64,000 bases of DNA from Nonomuraea sp. MG754425 (GCF_021699195.1 NZ_SSXE01000028.1:1-64000), one strand, 5' to 3'. Shown: positions 18,553 to 28,020, counted from the stretch's first letter. Made by a program: numbers and translations. Notes: generated by a model from the sequence alone, not told the origin.

Positions 18553-19521
18553 TCACAGGGTGATCACCACCTTGCCTCTGGCATGGCCGCGTTCCACGTG
18601 CGCGATCGCCTCGGGGACCTCGCTCAGCGGGTGGGTCCGCCCGACCACGGGGGCCAGCCTGCCCGCCTCGATCAGCTCACGCAGGGTGACCAGGTCGGCG
18701 GCGTTCTCGCGGGTGACGAAGGAGGGCAGGGCGTGGCGGACGACCAGGTTCAGCGCGTTCAGGCGGATGATCCGGCCCATCGGGCCGAACCAGCGGCCTC
18801 CTGAGCCGCTGTTGTGCAGGTAGGTCCCGTCAGGGGTGAGCAGGCGGCGGCAGTCGGCGACCGGGCGGTTGCCGACGTTGTCGAGGACGACGTCGTAGCG
18901 GCGGCCGGTGCGGGTGAAGTCCTGGCGGGTGTAGTCGATCACGTCGTCGGCCCCGATCGAGCGGACCAACTCGACGTTCCCGCCGCCGCACACGCCGGTG
19001 ACCTCGGCCCCGTACGCCTTGGCGAGTTGCACCGCGAACGTGCCGATCCCGCCCGCGGCCCCGTTGACCAGCACCTTCTGCCCCTGCGCGAGCCGCCCCT
19101 TGTCGCGCAGCGCCTGCAGCGCGGTCAGCGCGGAGGTGGGCACGGCCGCGGCCTGCTCGAACGTCAGCCCGGCCGGTTTCCCGGTCACCGGGCCGCTCTC
19201 GGGGACGGTGACGTACTCGGCGAACGAGCCGGGGGCGCAGCCGTACACCTCGTCGCCGGGCGCGAACCGGGTGACCTCCTTGCCGACGGCCTCGACGACG
19301 CCCGCGAAGTCGGCCCCCAGCCCGTGGGCCTTCGGCCGGGTCAGCCCCGCCACGGCGCGGAAGACGTACGGGCTGCCGCGCAGCAGGTGCCAGTCGCCCG
19401 GGTTGACCGAGGCGGCCCGCACGCGGACGAGCACGCCGTCGTCGCCGGGCTCGGGCCTGCCGGTCTCCTCCAGGGAGATGACCTCAGGCGGGCCGTACGC
19501 GTAGTACCGGATGGCCTTCAT
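18553..19521 (-). CDS. NAD(P)-dependent zinc-free alcohol dehydrogenase / quinone oxidoreductase (MDR family)
   Basis: This is a 322-aa enzyme. The N-terminal GroES-like domain (PGDDGVLVRVRAASVNPGDWHLLRG) is followed by a Rossmann domain with VLVNGAAGGIGTFAVQLAKAYGA (given in part). It lacks the Cys/His pattern of catalytic zinc, as in quinone reductases. It is probably an NADPH-dependent reductase of enones or quinones, often stress-induced. ATG 19521 is chosen because MKAIRYYAYGPPEVI is the usual family start and AAAGG lies upstream. Two direct repeats just upstream may be operator sites. Confidence 0.9.
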   Translation of the reverse strand: MKAIRYYAYGPPEVISLEETGRPEPGDDGVLVRVRAASVNPGDWHLLRGSPYVFRAVAGLTRPKAHGLGADFAGVVEAVGKEVTRFAPGDEVYGCAPGSFAEYVTVPESGPVTGKPAGLTFEQAAAVPTSALTALQALRDKGRLAQGQKVLVNGAAGGIGTFAVQLAKAYGAEVTGVCGGGNVELVRSIGADDVIDYTRQDFTRTGRRYDVVLDNVGNRPVADCRRLLTPDGTYLHNSGSGGRWFGPMGRIIRLNALNLVVRHALPSFVTRENAADLVTLRELIEAGRLAPVVGRTHPLSEVPEAIAHVERGHARGKVVITL

Positions 19522-19531
19522 CGCAGCCTTT

Positions 19532-19564
19532 CTGACACATGAAAGGTTTTGCTGACACATGAAA
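19532..19564. repeat. Two direct repeats upstream of the MDR gene
   Basis: CTGACACATGAAA occurs at 19532-19544 and again at 19552-19564, exactly 20 bp apart (about two helical turns), 11-43 bp before the MDR start codon. It is a plausible tandem operator for an unlinked regulator. Confidence 0.45.
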
Positions 19565-19589
19565 ACCATACCTCCACGCAACGAAAAAC

Positions 19590-19614
19590 GGGCGGGAGGA
19601 CGAACCTCCCGCCC
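19590..19614 (-). terminator. ilvBNC terminator
   Basis: GGGCGGGAGG and CCTCCCGCCC form a perfect 10-bp stem with a 5-base loop, followed on the minus strand by GTTTTTCGTT. It lies 28 bases after the ilvC stop. Confidence 0.88.
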
Positions 19615-19641
19615 GCCACGTGCGGACCCTCAGGGGCGAAC

Positions 19642-20634
19642 TCAGCCCTTGAGCCAGCTCATCATCGGACGAAGCTCGGCGCCGGTCTTCTCGATCGGGT
19701 TCTCGGCCAGCTCGTCACGGTAGCGCTGGAACTCCTTCTGGCCGCCGTCGAACTCCTCGACGAGCTGGCGGGCGAAGGTGCCGTCCTGGACCTCGGCGAG
19801 AATGCGGCGCATCTCCTGACGCGACTCCTCGTTGATGACGCGCGGGCCACGGGTGTAGCCGCCGTACTCGGCCGTGTCGGAGACCGACCAGTACATCTTC
19901 GAGATGCCGCCCTCGTACATGAGGTCGACGATGAGCTTCATCTCGTGCAGGCACTCGAAGTAGGCCACCTCCGGCTGGTAGCCGGCCTCGATCAGAGTCT
20001 CGAAGCCCGCCTTGATCAGCTCGGAGACGCCGCCGCACAGCACGGCCTGCTCGCCGAACAGGTCGGTCTCCGTCTCCTCCTTGAACGTGGTGCGCAGCGC
20101 GCCGGCGCGGGTGCCGCCGATGCCCTTGGCGTAGGAGAGCGCGAGGTCGAGCGCCTTGCCCGAGGCGTCCTTCTCGACGGCCACGAGACACGGCACGCCG
20201 CGGCCCGCCTCGAACTGGCGGCGGACCAGGTGGCCCGGACCCTTGGGAGCGACCATGCAGACGTCGACGCCCTCGGGGGCCTCGATGAGGCCGTAGCGGA
20301 TGTTCAGGCCGTGGCCGAAGAACAGCGCGTCGCCCTCGACCAGGTTGGGGGCCACGTGCTCGGCGTACAGGTGGCGCTGGATGTGGTCCGGCGCCAGGAT
20401 CATCGTGAGGTTGGCCTCCTCGACCGCCTCCGACGGGGTCAGCACGCGCAGGCCGTCGTTCTCGGCCTTCTCCCGGCTCTTGGAACCCTCGGGCAGGCCG
20501 ACGCGCACGTCCACGCCGGAGTCACGCAGGGAGAGAGCATGGGCGTGGCCCTGGCTGCCGTACCCCAGCACGGCCACGTGGCGTCCCTGAATGATCGACA
20601 GGTCGGCCTGGTCGTCGTAGAAAATCTCGGTCAC
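19642..20634 (-). CDS. ilvC: Ketol-acid reductoisomerase, class I
   Basis: This 330-aa enzyme isomerises and reduces acetolactate (or acetohydroxybutyrate) with NADPH and Mg2+ in valine, leucine and isoleucine synthesis. The Rossmann motif [18 protein letters not shown] (about residues 24-41) has the Arg/Ser pattern of NADPH preference. The metal site residues Asp and Glu are in ETDLFGEQ (about 190-197), with Glu in YFECLHE and later Glu/Ser in the C-terminal knotted domain. The length is typical of class I. It is third in the ilvB-ilvN-ilvC operon, 14 bases after ilvN. Confidence 0.98.
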   Translation of the reverse strand: MTEIFYDDQADLSIIQGRHVAVLGYGSQGHAHALSLRDSGVDVRVGLPEGSKSREKAENDGLRVLTPSEAVEEANLTMILAPDHIQRHLYAEHVAPNLVEGDALFFGHGLNIRYGLIEAPEGVDVCMVAPKGPGHLVRRQFEAGRGVPCLVAVEKDASGKALDLALSYAKGIGGTRAGALRTTFKEETETDLFGEQAVLCGGVSELIKAGFETLIEAGYQPEVAYFECLHEMKLIVDLMYEGGISKMYWSVSDTAEYGGYTRGPRVINEESRQEMRRILAEVQDGTFARQLVEEFDGGQKEFQRYRDELAENPIEKTGAELRPMMSWLKG

Positions 20635-20648
20635 TTGCTCAAAACCTT

Positions 20649-21173
20649 TCAGGCGGTACGGTCCAGTGCCCTGAGGGACCGGTCGGTGATGGAGCGGGCG
20701 CCGCGGCCGATGGCCACCATGCCCGACTGGACGAGTTCTTTGATCCCGAACGGCTCGAGGACCTTGACGAAGGCCTCGAGCTTGTCGGGGGTGCCGGTGA
20801 CCTCGATGGTCACGGCGTCGGACGCCACGTCGACGCAGCGGGCCCGGAAGAGGCTGACGAGTTCCAGCACGTGCGAGCGACTCTCGGCGTCGGCCTTGAC
20901 CTTGATCAGCATCAGCTCGCGCTGCACCGCCTGCGACGGGTCGAGCTCGACGATCTTGAGCACGTTCACCAGCTTGTTGAGCTGTTTGGTGACCTGCTCG
21001 AGCGGCAGCTCCTCGACGCTCACCACGATCGTCATGCGGGAGATGTCGTCGTGCTCGGTGGGCCCGACGGCCAGGGAGTCGATGTTGAACCCCCTGCGGC
21101 TGAACAGCGCCGACACCCGCGCGAGCACGCCCGGCCTGTTCTCGACAAGCACAGACAGCGTGTGTCTACTCAT
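20649..21173 (-). CDS. ilvN: Acetolactate synthase small (regulatory) subunit
   Basis: This 174-aa subunit binds valine and activates and feedback-controls IlvB. The N-terminal ACT domain ([27 protein letters not shown], in part) is followed by a second ACT-like C-terminal domain ([21 protein letters not shown]). The Gly and Asn residues of the valine pocket ([13 protein letters not shown]) are present, so feedback inhibition is expected. ATG 21173 overlaps the ilvB stop by eight bases (ATGAGTAG), which gives translational coupling and a 1:1 supply of subunits. Confidence 0.97.
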   Translation of the reverse strand: MSRHTLSVLVENRPGVLARVSALFSRRGFNIDSLAVGPTEHDDISRMTIVVSVEELPLEQVTKQLNKLVNVLKIVELDPSQAVQRELMLIKVKADAESRSHVLELVSLFRARCVDVASDAVTIEVTGTPDKLEAFVKVLEPFGIKELVQSGMVAIGRGARSITDRSLRALDRTA

Positions 21174-22905
21174 CCTCGTTCTCCCACTTCGGCGCCATGT
21201 CACGGGCGATCTTGATGTCGTCGTTGCTGGTGCCCGCCGCGACCATGGGCCAGACCATGGCGTCCTGGTGGACGACGAAGTCGACCACCACAGGAACGTC
21301 GTTGATCTCCATGGCCTTCTTGATCACGGCGTCCACGTCCTCGGCGCGTTCGCAGCGCAGGCCGACACAACCATAGGCGTCGGCCAGCTTGACGAAGTCC
21401 GGGATCCGGCGCGCCGTCTGCAGGTTGGTGTTGGAGTAACGCTCGTCGTAGAAGAGCGTCTGCCACTGCCGGACCATGCCGAGATTACCGTTGTTGATGA
21501 CCGCCACCTTGACCGGCACACCCTCCAGGGCGCACGTGGCCAGCTCCTGGTTGGTCATCTGGAAGCAGCCGTCGCCGTCGATGGCCCACACGACGGAGTC
21601 GGGGCGGCCCATCTTCGCGCCCATCGCGGCCGGGACGGCGAAGCCCATCGTGCCGAGGCCGCCGGAGTTGATGAACGTGCCCGGGTTCTGGTAGCCGATG
21701 AACTGCGCGGCCCACATCTGGTGCTGCCCGACCCCGGCCACGTAGTACGTGTCGGGGCCGGCGATGGCGCTCAGCCGCTCCATGACGTACTGCGGGGCCA
21801 GCGAGCCGTCCTCGAACGTCTCGTAGCCCAGCGGGTAGGTCTGCTTGTAGCCGTTGAGCACCGTCCACCAGTCGGCGTAGTCGCCCTGCTGGCCGGACGC
21901 CTGGATGGCGGCGACGAGGTCGGTGATGACCTCCTTGCAGTCGCCCACGATCGGCACGTCGGCGTGGCGGTTCTTGGAGATCTCCGCCGGGTCGATGTCG
22001 GCGTGCACGATCTTCGCGTACGGGGCGAAGGACGACAGGTCGCCGGTCACCCGGTCGTCGAACCGCACGCCCAGCCCGATGATCAGGTCGGACTGCTGCA
22101 GCGCGCCCACGGCCGAGACGCTGCCGTGCATGCCGGGCATGCCCATGTGCTGCGGGTGGCTGTCGGGGAACGTGCCGCGCGCCATCAGGGTGGTGATGAC
22201 GGGGATGTGCGTCAGCTCGGCCAGCCGCAGCAGTTCGGCCGAGGCGCCCGCCTTGTGGACGCCGCCGCCGACGTACAGGACCGGCCGCCTGGCCTCGGCG
22301 ATCAGCTTGGCGGCCTCGCGGATCTGCTTGGAGTGCGGCCTGGTGACCGGGCGGTAGCCCGGAAGCTGCATCGTGGGCGGCCAGACGAAGGTGGTGTCGG
22401 ACTGCAGGGCGTCCTTGGAGATGTCCACCAGGACCGGGCCGGGACGACCGGTGGAGGCGATGTGGAACGCCTCCATGATCGTGCGGGGGATGTCCGCCGG
22501 ATCGGTGATCAGGAAGTTGTGCTTCGTGATCGGCATGGTGATGCCGGAGATGTCGGCTTCCTGGAAGGCGTCCGTGCCGATGGCCTTGCTGGCCACCTGC
22601 CCGGTGATCGCCACGATCGGCACCGAGTCCATGTAGGCGTCAGCGATCGGCGTCACCAGGTTCGTGGCCCCCGGGCCGCTGGTCGCCATGCACACGCCCA
22701 CCTTGCCCGTGGCCTGCGCGTAGCCCTCGGCCGCGTGACCGGCGCCCTGCTCGTGCCGTACAAGCACGTGCCGGACCTTGGTCGAGTCGTAGAGAGGATC
22801 GTAGGCCGGCAGAATGGCACCGCCCGGGATCCCGAACACGGTGTCGACTCCAACGTGCTCCAACGCCCTGACCAGGGCCTGTGCACCTGTCATCCGTTCG
22901 GTCAT
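21166..22905 (-). CDS. ilvB: Acetolactate synthase large (catalytic) subunit
   Basis: This 579-aa ThDP-dependent enzyme condenses pyruvate with pyruvate or 2-oxobutyrate, the first common step of branched-chain amino acid synthesis. The N-terminal ThDP-binding domain has the catalytic Glu in [15 protein letters not shown] (Glu about residue 50). A central FAD-binding domain follows, then a C-terminal domain with the GDG...N motif ([17 protein letters not shown] and [14 protein letters not shown]) that binds ThDP-Mg. Expression is controlled by the attenuator 38 bases upstream of its ATG. Confidence 0.98.
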   Translation of the reverse strand: MTERMTGAQALVRALEHVGVDTVFGIPGGAILPAYDPLYDSTKVRHVLVRHEQGAGHAAEGYAQATGKVGVCMATSGPGATNLVTPIADAYMDSVPIVAITGQVASKAIGTDAFQEADISGITMPITKHNFLITDPADIPRTIMEAFHIASTGRPGPVLVDISKDALQSDTTFVWPPTMQLPGYRPVTRPHSKQIREAAKLIAEARRPVLYVGGGVHKAGASAELLRLAELTHIPVITTLMARGTFPDSHPQHMGMPGMHGSVSAVGALQQSDLIIGLGVRFDDRVTGDLSSFAPYAKIVHADIDPAEISKNRHADVPIVGDCKEVITDLVAAIQASGQQGDYADWWTVLNGYKQTYPLGYETFEDGSLAPQYVMERLSAIAGPDTYYVAGVGQHQMWAAQFIGYQNPGTFINSGGLGTMGFAVPAAMGAKMGRPDSVVWAIDGDGCFQMTNQELATCALEGVPVKVAVINNGNLGMVRQWQTLFYDERYSNTNLQTARRIPDFVKLADAYGCVGLRCERAEDVDAVIKKAMEINDVPVVVDFVVHQDAMVWPMVAAGTSNDDIKIARDMAPKWENEDE

Positions 22906-22942
22906 CGGCTCGTTCCTTGCGTGGCTACTCGCTTAAGGACAT

Positions 22943-22980
22943 AAAAAATGCCCCGTCCCACCAGGAGGCGGGTCTGGGGC
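22943..22980 (-). terminator. ilvB attenuator terminator
   Basis: On the transcript GCCCC, then CCCGCC-TCCT-GGTGGG, then GGGGC form a two-part stem followed by ATTTTTT, one of the few true U-runs in this window. It lies 37 bases before the ilvB ATG and downstream of the leader peptide, so it is an intrinsic terminator that must be bypassed for ilvBNC expression. Confidence 0.88.
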
Positions 22981-23020
22981 GGCGCGCAGGTCGTCGTGCT
23001 TCGCTATCGGCCTGCGCGCC
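22981..23020 (-). promoter_or_regulatory. ilvB leader pause hairpin
   Basis: GGCGCGCAGG (22981-22990) and CCTGCGCGCC (23011-23020) are perfect 10-bp inverted repeats with a 20-base loop. One arm is inside the leader peptide reading frame and the loop contains its stop codon, so a ribosome on the leader will open this stem. It directly precedes the terminator hairpin. Confidence 0.8.
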
Positions 23021-23054
23021 GGCGAAGTACTACGAGAATCTCACTGCGAAGCAT
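23004..23054 (-). CDS. ilvB leader peptide, MLRSEILVVLRRRAGR
   Basis: This 16-codon ORF contains Leu, Ile, Leu, Val, Val, Leu at positions 2 and 6-10, i.e. codons for all three end products of the operon. GGAGG lies only two bases before the ATG; an in-frame ATG four codons upstream (MVEA extension) is an alternative start. In branched-chain attenuation, ribosomes stall at these codons when charged tRNA is scarce and the downstream terminator does not form. The peptide itself need have no other role. Confidence 0.82.
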   Translation of the reverse strand: MLRSEILVVLRRRAGR

Positions 23055-23109
23055 GGCCTCCACCATAGCCGCTCGGAAGGCCCTGGTGTCAACTTCGTGG
23101 ACACTTGTC

Positions 23110-25878
23110 TCAAACAGTGAGACTCGTACGCATCAGCGAGTCGACCCCGCGGGCCGCCATCGGCCGCGCCACCAGGAACCCCTGCCCCCTCGTGCACCCC
23201 ATCTGCTTCAGCAGTTCGAGCTGCTCGGGACGCTCGATCCCCTCCGCGACCACGATAAGCCCGAGGTCGTGCCCGAGCCGCACGATCGTGCGGGTGAGCA
23301 GGGTCAGCGTGTCGTCGCGGCCGAGCCCCGACACGAACGACGGGTCGATCTTGATCATGTCGACGGGGAGCTGCCGCAGGAACGCCAGCGAGGCGTAGCC
23401 GGTGCCGAAGTCGTCGATCGCCAGCCGCACGCCCAGCGCCCGCAGCTCGGACAATCGCTTGATCGTCTCCTCCGCGTCCTCGACCAGCATCTCCTCGATC
23501 ACTTCGAGGGTGAGCACGGAGGCGGGCAGCCCGCTCTCGGTCAGCGCCTGCTCCACGGTCTCGACGAACCTGGGCGCCATGATCTGGCGCGCCGACAGGT
23601 TCAGCGACAACCCGATGTCCCAGGACGAGGCCCGCCAGGCGGCCACCTCGCGGCACGCCTCGCGCAGGATCCACTCGCTCAGCGGCACGATCAGCCCGGT
23701 GTCCTCGGCCGCGCCGAGGAACTGCTCCGGCGGCACGAACACGGAGCCCCGCCACCACCGCACCAGCGCCTCCACCGCGGTCACCCGCGACGTGGCGAGG
23801 TCCACCACCGGCTGGTACTCGATCGCGAACTGCTGCTCGATCAGCGCCCGCTGCAGGTCGGCGGCCAGCTCCAGGCGGCGCATCACGTCGGCGTGCATCT
23901 GCGCGGCGAACACCTCCACCCGCCGCCCGCCCAGCTCCTTGGAGCGCGCCATGGCCACATCGGCGTTACGCATGAGGTCGCCCGCGGGCATGTCGTCCTC
24001 GGTGAAGGCGACGCCCACACTCGCGGTCAGCGCCACGTCGCGGTCGGCGACCCGGAACGGCTCCTGCGAGACCGCGCGCACCAGGCGCTCGGCGAGGTCC
24101 ACCGCGACCTGCGCGTCGCCGCCGGTCTCCACGAGCACCGCGAACTCGTCGCCGCCCCACCGGGCGAGCGTGTCGTCGGCGCGCACCGCGCCGCGCAGCC
24201 TGCGGGCCGCCTGCCCGAGCAGGTAGTCGCCGCTGGCGTGCCCGACGGAGTCGTTGACCGAGGTGAAGCCGTCGAGGTCGAGGAAGATCACCGCGACGTT
24301 GCCGGTCGTGCGCCCCGGCAGCACCTCGCGGGTGCGCTCCTCGAAGTAGGCGCGGTTGGGCAGCCCGGTGACGCCGTCGTGGAAGGTCAGGTGGGCCACC
24401 TGGTTGCGCAGCGCCTCCTCGTCGCTGATGTCGCGGGTCGTCACGAGCATCAGGTCTTCGCCGCCCGCGTGCCGGGTGGCCACGGACTCGGTGGGACGCC
24501 AGGTGCCGTCGGCCGCGCGCACCCGGCAGGCGATCAGGCAGGCGCCGGGCGTGACGTCGTCCTCGTCGAGGTTCATCGCGCGCATGGCGGCCTGGATGGC
24601 CGGCACGTCCTCCGGGTGGATGTAGTCGAAGATCGAGCCGCCGGTCACGTCGTCGGGACGGTAGCCGTAGGTGACCTCGACCCCGGCGCCGATCTCGTGT
24701 ACGACGCCCTGGTAATCGCAGGTGAACACCACGTCGCCGGTGCTCTCGGCCAGCTCGCGCAACTGGCGCTCGCCCAGTTTGACCAGGCCGCGCAGGCGCA
24801 CGTTGGCCGCCCCGGTGGCGAACAGCCGCACGAGCAGCAGCAGCACCACGGAGACGGCGATCACCACGATGCCGGTGACGGGCGGCTCGGCACGGCCACT
24901 GGCCTGCTGGACGAGCAGCGTGCACGCGGCCACGGCCACCAGCGCCAGGGGCACGAGCGCGACGACGTGGTTGACCGCGGAGCGGCCCGCCGGCCCGGCC
25001 CGCGGCCCCCACACGACCGCCGCCAGCAGCAGGAACGCCACCGGCGCGAGCATGACGCTCCAGAGCTGCGGCTCGCCGTCGAGCAGCCGCGCCACCGCCG
25101 CCGCCACCCCGGCCACCGTCATGGCGGCCAGCGTGACCAGCCCGGCCAGGCTCAGCGGCCAGGACGGCGCCCTGCTGATGAGCACCGACGGGATCACCGC
25201 GCAGGTCACCAGCAGCACGAGCATCGGCGGCAGCATGACCAGCGTGAAACCGGCCGGATCGGCCGTCTCGGCGTAGACGTGGCGCAGCGCGGTCATCCAG
25301 CCGATCAGGAAGAGCGAGGCGGCGCAGAGGTAGGCGTCGGTGAGATGCCGTAATGCCACCCCGGCCGGGAACCTGCGGTCGGCGGCGATCACCGCCCCGC
25401 CCGCCGTGATCACGGAACCGAGCAGCATGAACATGTCGGCGAAGCTGACGACGAAACTCTCGGCGAACGGCCGCAGCGCCACCCCCGCCGTCCAGATGAC
25501 GGCGCCGCCGCCCATCCAGCGGGCGCTCATGGACGTCGGGCGGTGCGTGGCGGCCTGTCGTACCGAGGCGATCAGCAGGGAAGCGGCGGCGACCAGCGCC
25601 GCGAGCGCTCCCGCGACCGCTCCGGTGACCAGAGCCGGGCTCTCCAGCAGGAGGGCGGCGGCGAACGCCACCGCTCCGGCCGCCAGCGCGGCGGCCGGCG
25701 GCACCCGGGGGTCACGCCAGCGGATCACAGTCGTTGCCCATCCCGTCTCGAACTCTGCACCGATGACCGCCGAAGCCCGGTCGGTCACTTCGCCAGTGTG
25801 TGCTGTCGTGGGTGCGCGGGTGGTGACAACGGCGATGTCGTCACCGATCTGATAACCAGACAGACCTTTTGCCGCCAA
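23110..25878 (-). CDS. Membrane PAS-GGDEF-EAL protein (cyclic-di-GMP turnover)
   Basis: This 922-aa protein carries about ten hydrophobic segments in the first 370 residues. A PAS domain follows (LAESTGDVVFTCDYQGVVHEIG to VTTRDISDEE), then a GGDEF domain with intact [10 protein letters not shown] and an EAL domain with intact VEALVRW, LNLSARQ and DDFGTGYASL. Both the synthase and phosphodiesterase signatures are conserved, so it may make or break c-di-GMP depending on signals. TTG 25878 is chosen for AAGGAA upstream; a later GTG is possible. It lies 55 bases upstream of the ilvB leader peptide on the same strand. Confidence 0.92.
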   Translation of the reverse strand: MAAKGLSGYQIGDDIAVVTTRAPTTAHTGEVTDRASAVIGAEFETGWATTVIRWRDPRVPPAAALAAGAVAFAAALLLESPALVTGAVAGALAALVAAASLLIASVRQAATHRPTSMSARWMGGGAVIWTAGVALRPFAESFVVSFADMFMLLGSVITAGGAVIAADRRFPAGVALRHLTDAYLCAASLFLIGWMTALRHVYAETADPAGFTLVMLPPMLVLLVTCAVIPSVLISRAPSWPLSLAGLVTLAAMTVAGVAAAVARLLDGEPQLWSVMLAPVAFLLLAAVVWGPRAGPAGRSAVNHVVALVPLALVAVAACTLLVQQASGRAEPPVTGIVVIAVSVVLLLLVRLFATGAANVRLRGLVKLGERQLRELAESTGDVVFTCDYQGVVHEIGAGVEVTYGYRPDDVTGGSIFDYIHPEDVPAIQAAMRAMNLDEDDVTPGACLIACRVRAADGTWRPTESVATRHAGGEDLMLVTTRDISDEEALRNQVAHLTFHDGVTGLPNRAYFEERTREVLPGRTTGNVAVIFLDLDGFTSVNDSVGHASGDYLLGQAARRLRGAVRADDTLARWGGDEFAVLVETGGDAQVAVDLAERLVRAVSQEPFRVADRDVALTASVGVAFTEDDMPAGDLMRNADVAMARSKELGGRRVEVFAAQMHADVMRRLELAADLQRALIEQQFAIEYQPVVDLATSRVTAVEALVRWWRGSVFVPPEQFLGAAEDTGLIVPLSEWILREACREVAAWRASSWDIGLSLNLSARQIMAPRFVETVEQALTESGLPASVLTLEVIEEMLVEDAEETIKRLSELRALGVRLAIDDFGTGYASLAFLRQLPVDMIKIDPSFVSGLGRDDTLTLLTRTIVRLGHDLGLIVVAEGIERPEQLELLKQMGCTRGQGFLVARPMAARGVDSLMRTSLTV

Positions 25879-25964
25879 GAGTTCCTTGACTACCAGTCAG
25901 GAACTCCCGGCAAACGTAACCGTACGCACCGAAGGTCACGGACCAGCCACGTTCCGGGATCCTC

Positions 25965-26873
25965 TCAGTATGAGTCGGTGATGACGTTCGCCAACCGCTC
26001 CCCGGCCAGGTACTTCGCCACCTGAGCGCGGACGAGACGGAGCGTGCGCCGCAGCGACGCGGGGGTGCTGCCGGCGATGTGCGGGGTGATCAGCACGCCC
26101 GGCGCGCTCCACAGAGGGTGACCATCGGGCAGCGGCTCGGGCGCGGTCACGTCGAGCGCGGCGCGCAGGCGGCCGGTCTTCAGCTCCGCGACCAGCGCGC
26201 CGGTGTCGACCACCCCGCCTCTGGCGGCGTTGACCAGCACCGCGCCGTCCTTCATGCGGGCCAGGAAGGCGGCGTCCACCATCCCGGCGGTGGCGGCGGT
26301 GGCCGGGACGAGCAGCACCACGACGTCCGCCTCCGGCAGCAGCGCGGGCAACTCGTCCATGGCGTGCACGCCGTCGCGGGCGCTCCTGGCCACGCGGACG
26401 ACGTCCACCTCGAACCCGGCGAGCCGCCGCTCCAGCGCGGCGCCGATGGAGCCGTGGCCGACGATCAGCACGGTGGAGTCGGCCAGCACGCCGGTGTGGC
26501 GGTAGGTCCACGCGCCCGCCCGCTGCGCGTCCACGAACTGCGGGAACTCCCTGAGGACCGCGATCATCGCGCCCACCGCCCATTCGGCGGTCCCCGCGTC
26601 GTGCACGCCGCGCGCGTTGCACAACACCGCGCCCTCGGGCATGTGCGGCCGGTACGGCTCCACCCCCGCGGTCACCGTCTGCACCAGCCGCAACGAGCGC
26701 ATCCTGGCCAGCGTCCCCGGCACGTCGGGCACGGTGACCAGCGGAGGGATCCACACCTCCACCTCGTCCACGCCGTCCGGCATCGAGGACGTGCCGTCGT
26801 ATACAGCACATTCGACGCCAGGAAGGTCGGACAGCGCATCGGCCACAGAATCGGACGGAACCCAGGTCTTCAT
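25965..26873 (-). CDS. D-isomer-specific 2-hydroxyacid dehydrogenase
   Basis: This is a 302-aa NAD(P)-dependent oxidoreductase. The cofactor domain has VLIVGHGSIGAALERRL (GxGxxG). Catalytic Arg in NAARGGVVDT, Glu in VTAPEPLPDGHPLW and His in TPHIAGSTPAS are all present. The substrate 2-hydroxy or 2-keto acid is unknown; the sequence is closer to general reductases than to SerA and has no ACT domain. It is divergent from the sugar dehydrogenase gene with only 29 bases between starts, so the promoters overlap the coding starts or are leaderless. Confidence 0.93.
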   Translation of the reverse strand: MKTWVPSDSVADALSDLPGVECAVYDGTSSMPDGVDEVEVWIPPLVTVPDVPGTLARMRSLRLVQTVTAGVEPYRPHMPEGAVLCNARGVHDAGTAEWAVGAMIAVLREFPQFVDAQRAGAWTYRHTGVLADSTVLIVGHGSIGAALERRLAGFEVDVVRVARSARDGVHAMDELPALLPEADVVVLLVPATAATAGMVDAAFLARMKDGAVLVNAARGGVVDTGALVAELKTGRLRAALDVTAPEPLPDGHPLWSAPGVLITPHIAGSTPASLRRTLRLVRAQVAKYLAGERLANVITDSY

Positions 26874-26902
26874 GCCGAGAACCTTACGACCGCGAGGGAA
26901 GT

Positions 26903-27979
26903 ATGGAACATATGCCGAAGCTCCGGATGATCATGCTCCTGACCGCGCTCACCGCCTGCTCCGTGCTCACCGCCTGCTCCGAACGCGGCGGCGCGGTCGC
27001 GCCCACGACGGCCGTGCCCGCGGGGCCCGCGCCGGGCGCTCCGAAGGACGTGGTGACGGGGCTGTCCGTGCCGTGGGGCATCGCGTTCCTGCCCGGCGGC
27101 GACGCCCTCGTCACCGAACGCGACACCGCCCGTCTCCTGCGGGTGACCCCGGCGGGCCGGGTGAGCCAGGTGGCCAGGATCGAGGACGCCCGCCCCAAGG
27201 GCGAGGGCGGCCTGATGGGCGTGGCCGTCAAGGACGACCTGGTCTTCCTCTACTACACCGCCGAACGCGACAACCGGATCGTCCGTCACCGCCTGACCGG
27301 CGGCGGCCTCACCGACCGGCGGATCCTGGTGCGGGACATCCCGAAGGGCGCCGTCCACAACGGCGGGCAACTCGCGATCGGGCCCGACGGCCTCCTGTAC
27401 GCCGGCACCGGCGAGACCGGCGACCGCCCGCTGGCCCAGCGGCGCGACTCACTCGCGGGCAAGATCCTGCGCGTGACCGTGGACGGGGCTCCCGCGCCCG
27501 GCAACCCGTTCGGCACGCCGGTCTACAGCTACGGCCACCGCAACGTCCAGGGCCTGGCCTGGGACCGCTCCGGCCGCCTGTACGCCTCGGAGTTCGGTGC
27601 CAGCGCCTACGACGAGATCAACCTGATCAGGCCCGGCGCCAACTACGGCTGGCCCGAGGTCGAGGGCCGCGGGAACGACCGGCGCTTCGTCAACCCGATA
27701 CTCACCTGGCCCACCGCCGAGGCGTCGCCGTCGGGGATGGCGTACGCGAACGGGTCGCTCTGGGCGGGGGCCCTGCGCGGCGAGCGGCTGTGGCAGGTCC
27801 CGCTCGGCGCGGACGGCTCGGCCGGGACACCGGTGGCCCACTTCACCGGCCGCTACGGCCGCCTGCGCGCGGTCGCCGCCGCCCCGGAGGGCACGCTGTG
27901 GGTCGGGACCAGCAACAAGGACGGCCGCGGCTCCCCCAGGCCGGGAGACGACCGCATCATGACCGTCACCCCCGCCTGA
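26903..27979 (+). CDS. Glucose/sorbosone dehydrogenase family lipoprotein (PQQ-type beta-propeller)
   Basis: This is a 358-aa secreted protein. The hydrophobic start MPKLRMIMLLTALTACSVLTAC offers two lipobox-like LTAC sequences, so the protein is probably lipid-anchored. The mature part is a six-bladed propeller of the GSDH family: LSVPWGIAFLPGGDALVTERD, HNGGQLAIGPDGLLYAGTGETGD, GHRNVQGLAWD, EINLIRPGANYGWPEVEG. Relatives oxidise sugars with PQQ; no PQQ synthesis genes are seen here, so the cofactor may come from elsewhere or the protein may have another role. Starts at 26903 or 26912 are both possible; GAGGGA is before the first. Confidence 0.9.
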   Translation: MEHMPKLRMIMLLTALTACSVLTACSERGGAVAPTTAVPAGPAPGAPKDVVTGLSVPWGIAFLPGGDALVTERDTARLLRVTPAGRVSQVARIEDARPKGEGGLMGVAVKDDLVFLYYTAERDNRIVRHRLTGGGLTDRRILVRDIPKGAVHNGGQLAIGPDGLLYAGTGETGDRPLAQRRDSLAGKILRVTVDGAPAPGNPFGTPVYSYGHRNVQGLAWDRSGRLYASEFGASAYDEINLIRPGANYGWPEVEGRGNDRRFVNPILTWPTAEASPSGMAYANGSLWAGALRGERLWQVPLGADGSAGTPVAHFTGRYGRLRAVAAAPEGTLWVGTSNKDGRGSPRPGDDRIMTVTPA

Positions 27980-27991
27980 CCGGTCGGCCCA

Positions 27992-28018
27992 CCGCCGCGC
28001 CCGCCGGGGGCGCGGCGG
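27992..28018. terminator. Bidirectional terminator
   Basis: CCGCCGCGCCC (27992-28002) and GGGCGCGGCGG (28008-28018) form a perfect 11-bp stem between the convergent sugar-dehydrogenase and VanW genes. Confidence 0.8.
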
Positions 28019-28020
28019 GC

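Noticed and set aside
19549-22944. Open frame of more than 1100 codons on + over ilvBNC
   Set aside because: It is antisense to three certain genes, rich in Arg/His/Asp/Val as expected from the complement of GC3-rich codons, and has no recognisable domain.
22948-25353. 801-codon + frame over the PAS-GGDEF-EAL gene
   Set aside because: Antisense shadow; the minus-strand protein has several intact domains.
25965-26873. Second SerA-like phosphoglycerate dehydrogenase
   Set aside because: It has the D-hydroxyacid dehydrogenase fold but is short, without intervening or ACT domains and with differing motifs, so general 2-hydroxyacid dehydrogenase is safer.
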